DNA of 64,000 nt from positions 12,713 through 76,712 of the forward strand of contig KN834830.1 of the NCBI GenBank assembly GCA_000827265.1. The letters run 5' to 3'. The notes under the pieces are model-generated. The model saw only the letters and a program-made list of their open reading frames with translations. It searched no databases and was not told where the DNA came from. The DNA comes from Collybiopsis luxurians FD-317 M1 (lineage: Eukaryota > Basidiomycota > Agaricomycetes > Agaricales > Omphalotaceae). Positions 62,310-64,000 of the stretch are shown here, piece after piece. Position numbers and translations under genes: made by a program. How positions within the stretch are numbered: the first letter of the stretch is position 1; every line of letters starts with the position of its first letter.

Positions 62310-64000
62310 GCGTGCCCATAATTTTCTGGAATGTCTCTCAGTTTTGGTGGGTTGTTTGGATTTTTTTGGGTCGCTGACCATTTTTCTTTCTCTTCGTTCT
62401 GTGCTGTGCCCTCACACACCATCTTTGCTCTCTCAGATCATATACGACGATACGTACTCGTACATTATCCCATCTTTTCCTTAATAATGAAGCAACTTAA
62501 TAATGAAACAACGGAATATGAATATACGCAGGTTCGCCTATTTTCCCACGAGTATTGCTTTCGTTTCGTCCGCGACGTTCCCCCAATGCCAACTCAATGC
62601 AAAGGCTCCAGACTAGCGTCCCATACCTTTGGTACCGCCCTCCTTGATCATATTTCCCCTCTGAGCTCATTCGATTTTGCAGTACACCCGTCATTTGAAA
62701 CAGTGGATGGACAAATGTTTCATTCAGCCTTTCCCGGCGCGACTGGTCGACGGCTGGTCGTACTACCAAGAATTTGGACCGTTGCGTGGGGGCTTACCCG
62801 CTTCAACCCCCGCTCTATCCATGTCTTCGACCTTTACGACCTCTACAGAGGACATAGTGCTGGCTGAAGACATTGACAGTAGTGACGGGCTCGCTATATT
62901 GTTGGAAAGCCCCCGACGTCCGAACAAGCGTACAGGACGGTTCATACAGAATTTGGGCATTGTTTCAGTGAAGAATATCGGCACATTTCTCAGCACAAGC
63001 AGGGCACGCCCATTCCGCGTCATGTCGACCAGGATTACATTCTTCTCTCGACCTATGTTAGCTATCTCGTTCTAATTGTCCCTGGACACTTGAGGCATTC
63101 TGTTGGTAAAAGGTTCAACTCTACACGATACAGGCATCTTATCCCTCGTGATGTGCATTTTTCTATCTCGTCGCCGCCTTCGAATAGGGTAATGCGCCTC
63201 TGAACTCTGATTTTGACTCATTCTACACCCGTTGTTTGAAACAATGAATGGCGCGCAGGTTCGGATGTTCAACATAACGACATGATATGGAGGGAACGAT
63301 GGTGGATTTGCCCGGGCTTTTGGAACTCAAGGAGAAATATAAGGTATACGATCCTTTATCCTTCTTTTGTATCTTCATAACTGAGATTCTATCCAGTTCT
63401 ATCTCTTTGTGGATGTAGCTCATTCCATTGGCGCCATTGGTCCTCATGGACATGGAGTCTGCGACTACTTTGGTGTCGACCTGCGAAAGATCAGATCGAT
63501 GTACTCATGGGAACTTTCACCAAATCTTTCGGTGCTTCTGGAGGGTATATCGCTGGTTCCAAAACTCTCATTGACCGCCTACGCGTCTGCAGCTACTCTG
63601 GTGCCTACGCCGAATCCATCTCCCCTCCTGTGCTCACCCAGATCATTGTCACTATGGCGAGTATCATGAGCGCCGACACCGGTGGAACCATCGTCAACTC
63701 CAATACCCACAAACTCGGACTTCACTCCTCCGCTTCATCCTCCTCCTCGACCATCCAACAAGAAACTCAATACCACCATCCCGGTTCCATTCCCCAATGC
63801 TACCTCCCTCAATAGATCTCCCTCCCCCCTACCCTATCCTCCGGCTCCGAAGGCCAAATGCGACTCCGCAGCCTCTCCTTCAACTCATACCTCCACCGTG
63901 GGCTCAACAAACTCGGGTTTATCACCTACGGCCACCCCTCATCTTCAACCCTGCGAAAATGATCATGTTCCACCGAATGATGAAGGACCGCAAGACGCCG
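62310..64000 (+). pseudogene. Scrambled and deleted LCB2 copy (runs off the window)
   Basis: Blocks match LCB2 in the wrong order. 62690-62780 resembles the start of exon 2 (GGACAAATGTTTC.TTCAGCCT). 62785-63180 resembles exon 1 from GGGGGCT.ACCC. onward and is shifted in frame. 63190-63245 is exon 2 start again. 63255-63290 is a jump across a deletion of several hundred bases. From 63290 to the edge it follows the exon 2 end, intron 2 and exon 3, keeping [14 protein letters not shown]. There are stops at 63247-63249 and 63813-63815 (TAG for Trp) and a small deletion near 63938. Non-functional. Confidence 0.8.

Overview
This is nuclear DNA of a filamentous basidiomycete, most likely an agaricomycete. 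The evidence is intron-dense genes (mostly 48-77 nt introns with GTRNGY donors), families typical of that class (DUF6533 and DUF6535 membrane proteins, F-box proteins with a CW(R/K)C N-terminus, TKL kinases with an HGDIRG catalytic loop, Fungal_trans_2-like regions), and Ty3/gypsy plus Ty1/copia retroelements. No rRNA, tRNA or CRISPR was found. All gene models were built by hand from splice sites and reading frames and have not been searched against a database.

Layout. 1-700: 3' end of the Paf1-complex gene RTF1. 1.3-29.3 kb is repeat-rich and AT-rich. It holds three paralogous 13-exon DUF6533 genes (1785-3463, broken by one nonsense change; 21135-22825 and 27547-29269, intact) and a decayed DUF6535 gene (23619-26099). 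It also holds a decayed Ty3/gypsy element, two related segments carrying a MYND-finger gene and a RhoGEF fragment, and a structurally complete but coding-dead Ty1/copia element (10882-16612, 402-bp LTRs, 5-bp TSD). 29.5-30.2 kb (minus): a Hikeshi/OPI10-like gene.

31.0-40.2 kb: three tandem, apparently intact 15-exon type-B carboxylesterase/lipase genes, each behind a copy of the same promoter segment. 40.5-46.2 kb: three tandem single-exon F-box genes, the third with a one-base deletion. 46.4-47.9 kb (minus): acyl-CoA dehydrogenase, divergent from a 20-exon allantoate-permease-type MFS transporter (48.9-51.6 kb). 52.0-54.2 kb: serine palmitoyltransferase subunit LCB2. 54.7-58.2 kb: a TKL-type kinase in one open frame with a Fungal_trans_2-like region. 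58.9-64 kb: decayed, partly scrambled duplicates of LCB2 and of the kinase gene's 3' part, with a 665-bp foldback element inserted between them.

The most informative signals are: a conserved 2-nt exon in all three DUF6533 copies; repeated GC-AG introns with the donor GCAAGT; reciprocal TG/CA differences between the copia LTRs, pointing to deamination of ancestral CpG; the kinase/Fungal_trans_2 fusion; and the LCB2 duplication mosaic. There is no clear biosynthetic cluster. The secreted esterases, the transporter and the acyl-CoA dehydrogenase could fit uptake and breakdown of esters, but co-function is only a guess.
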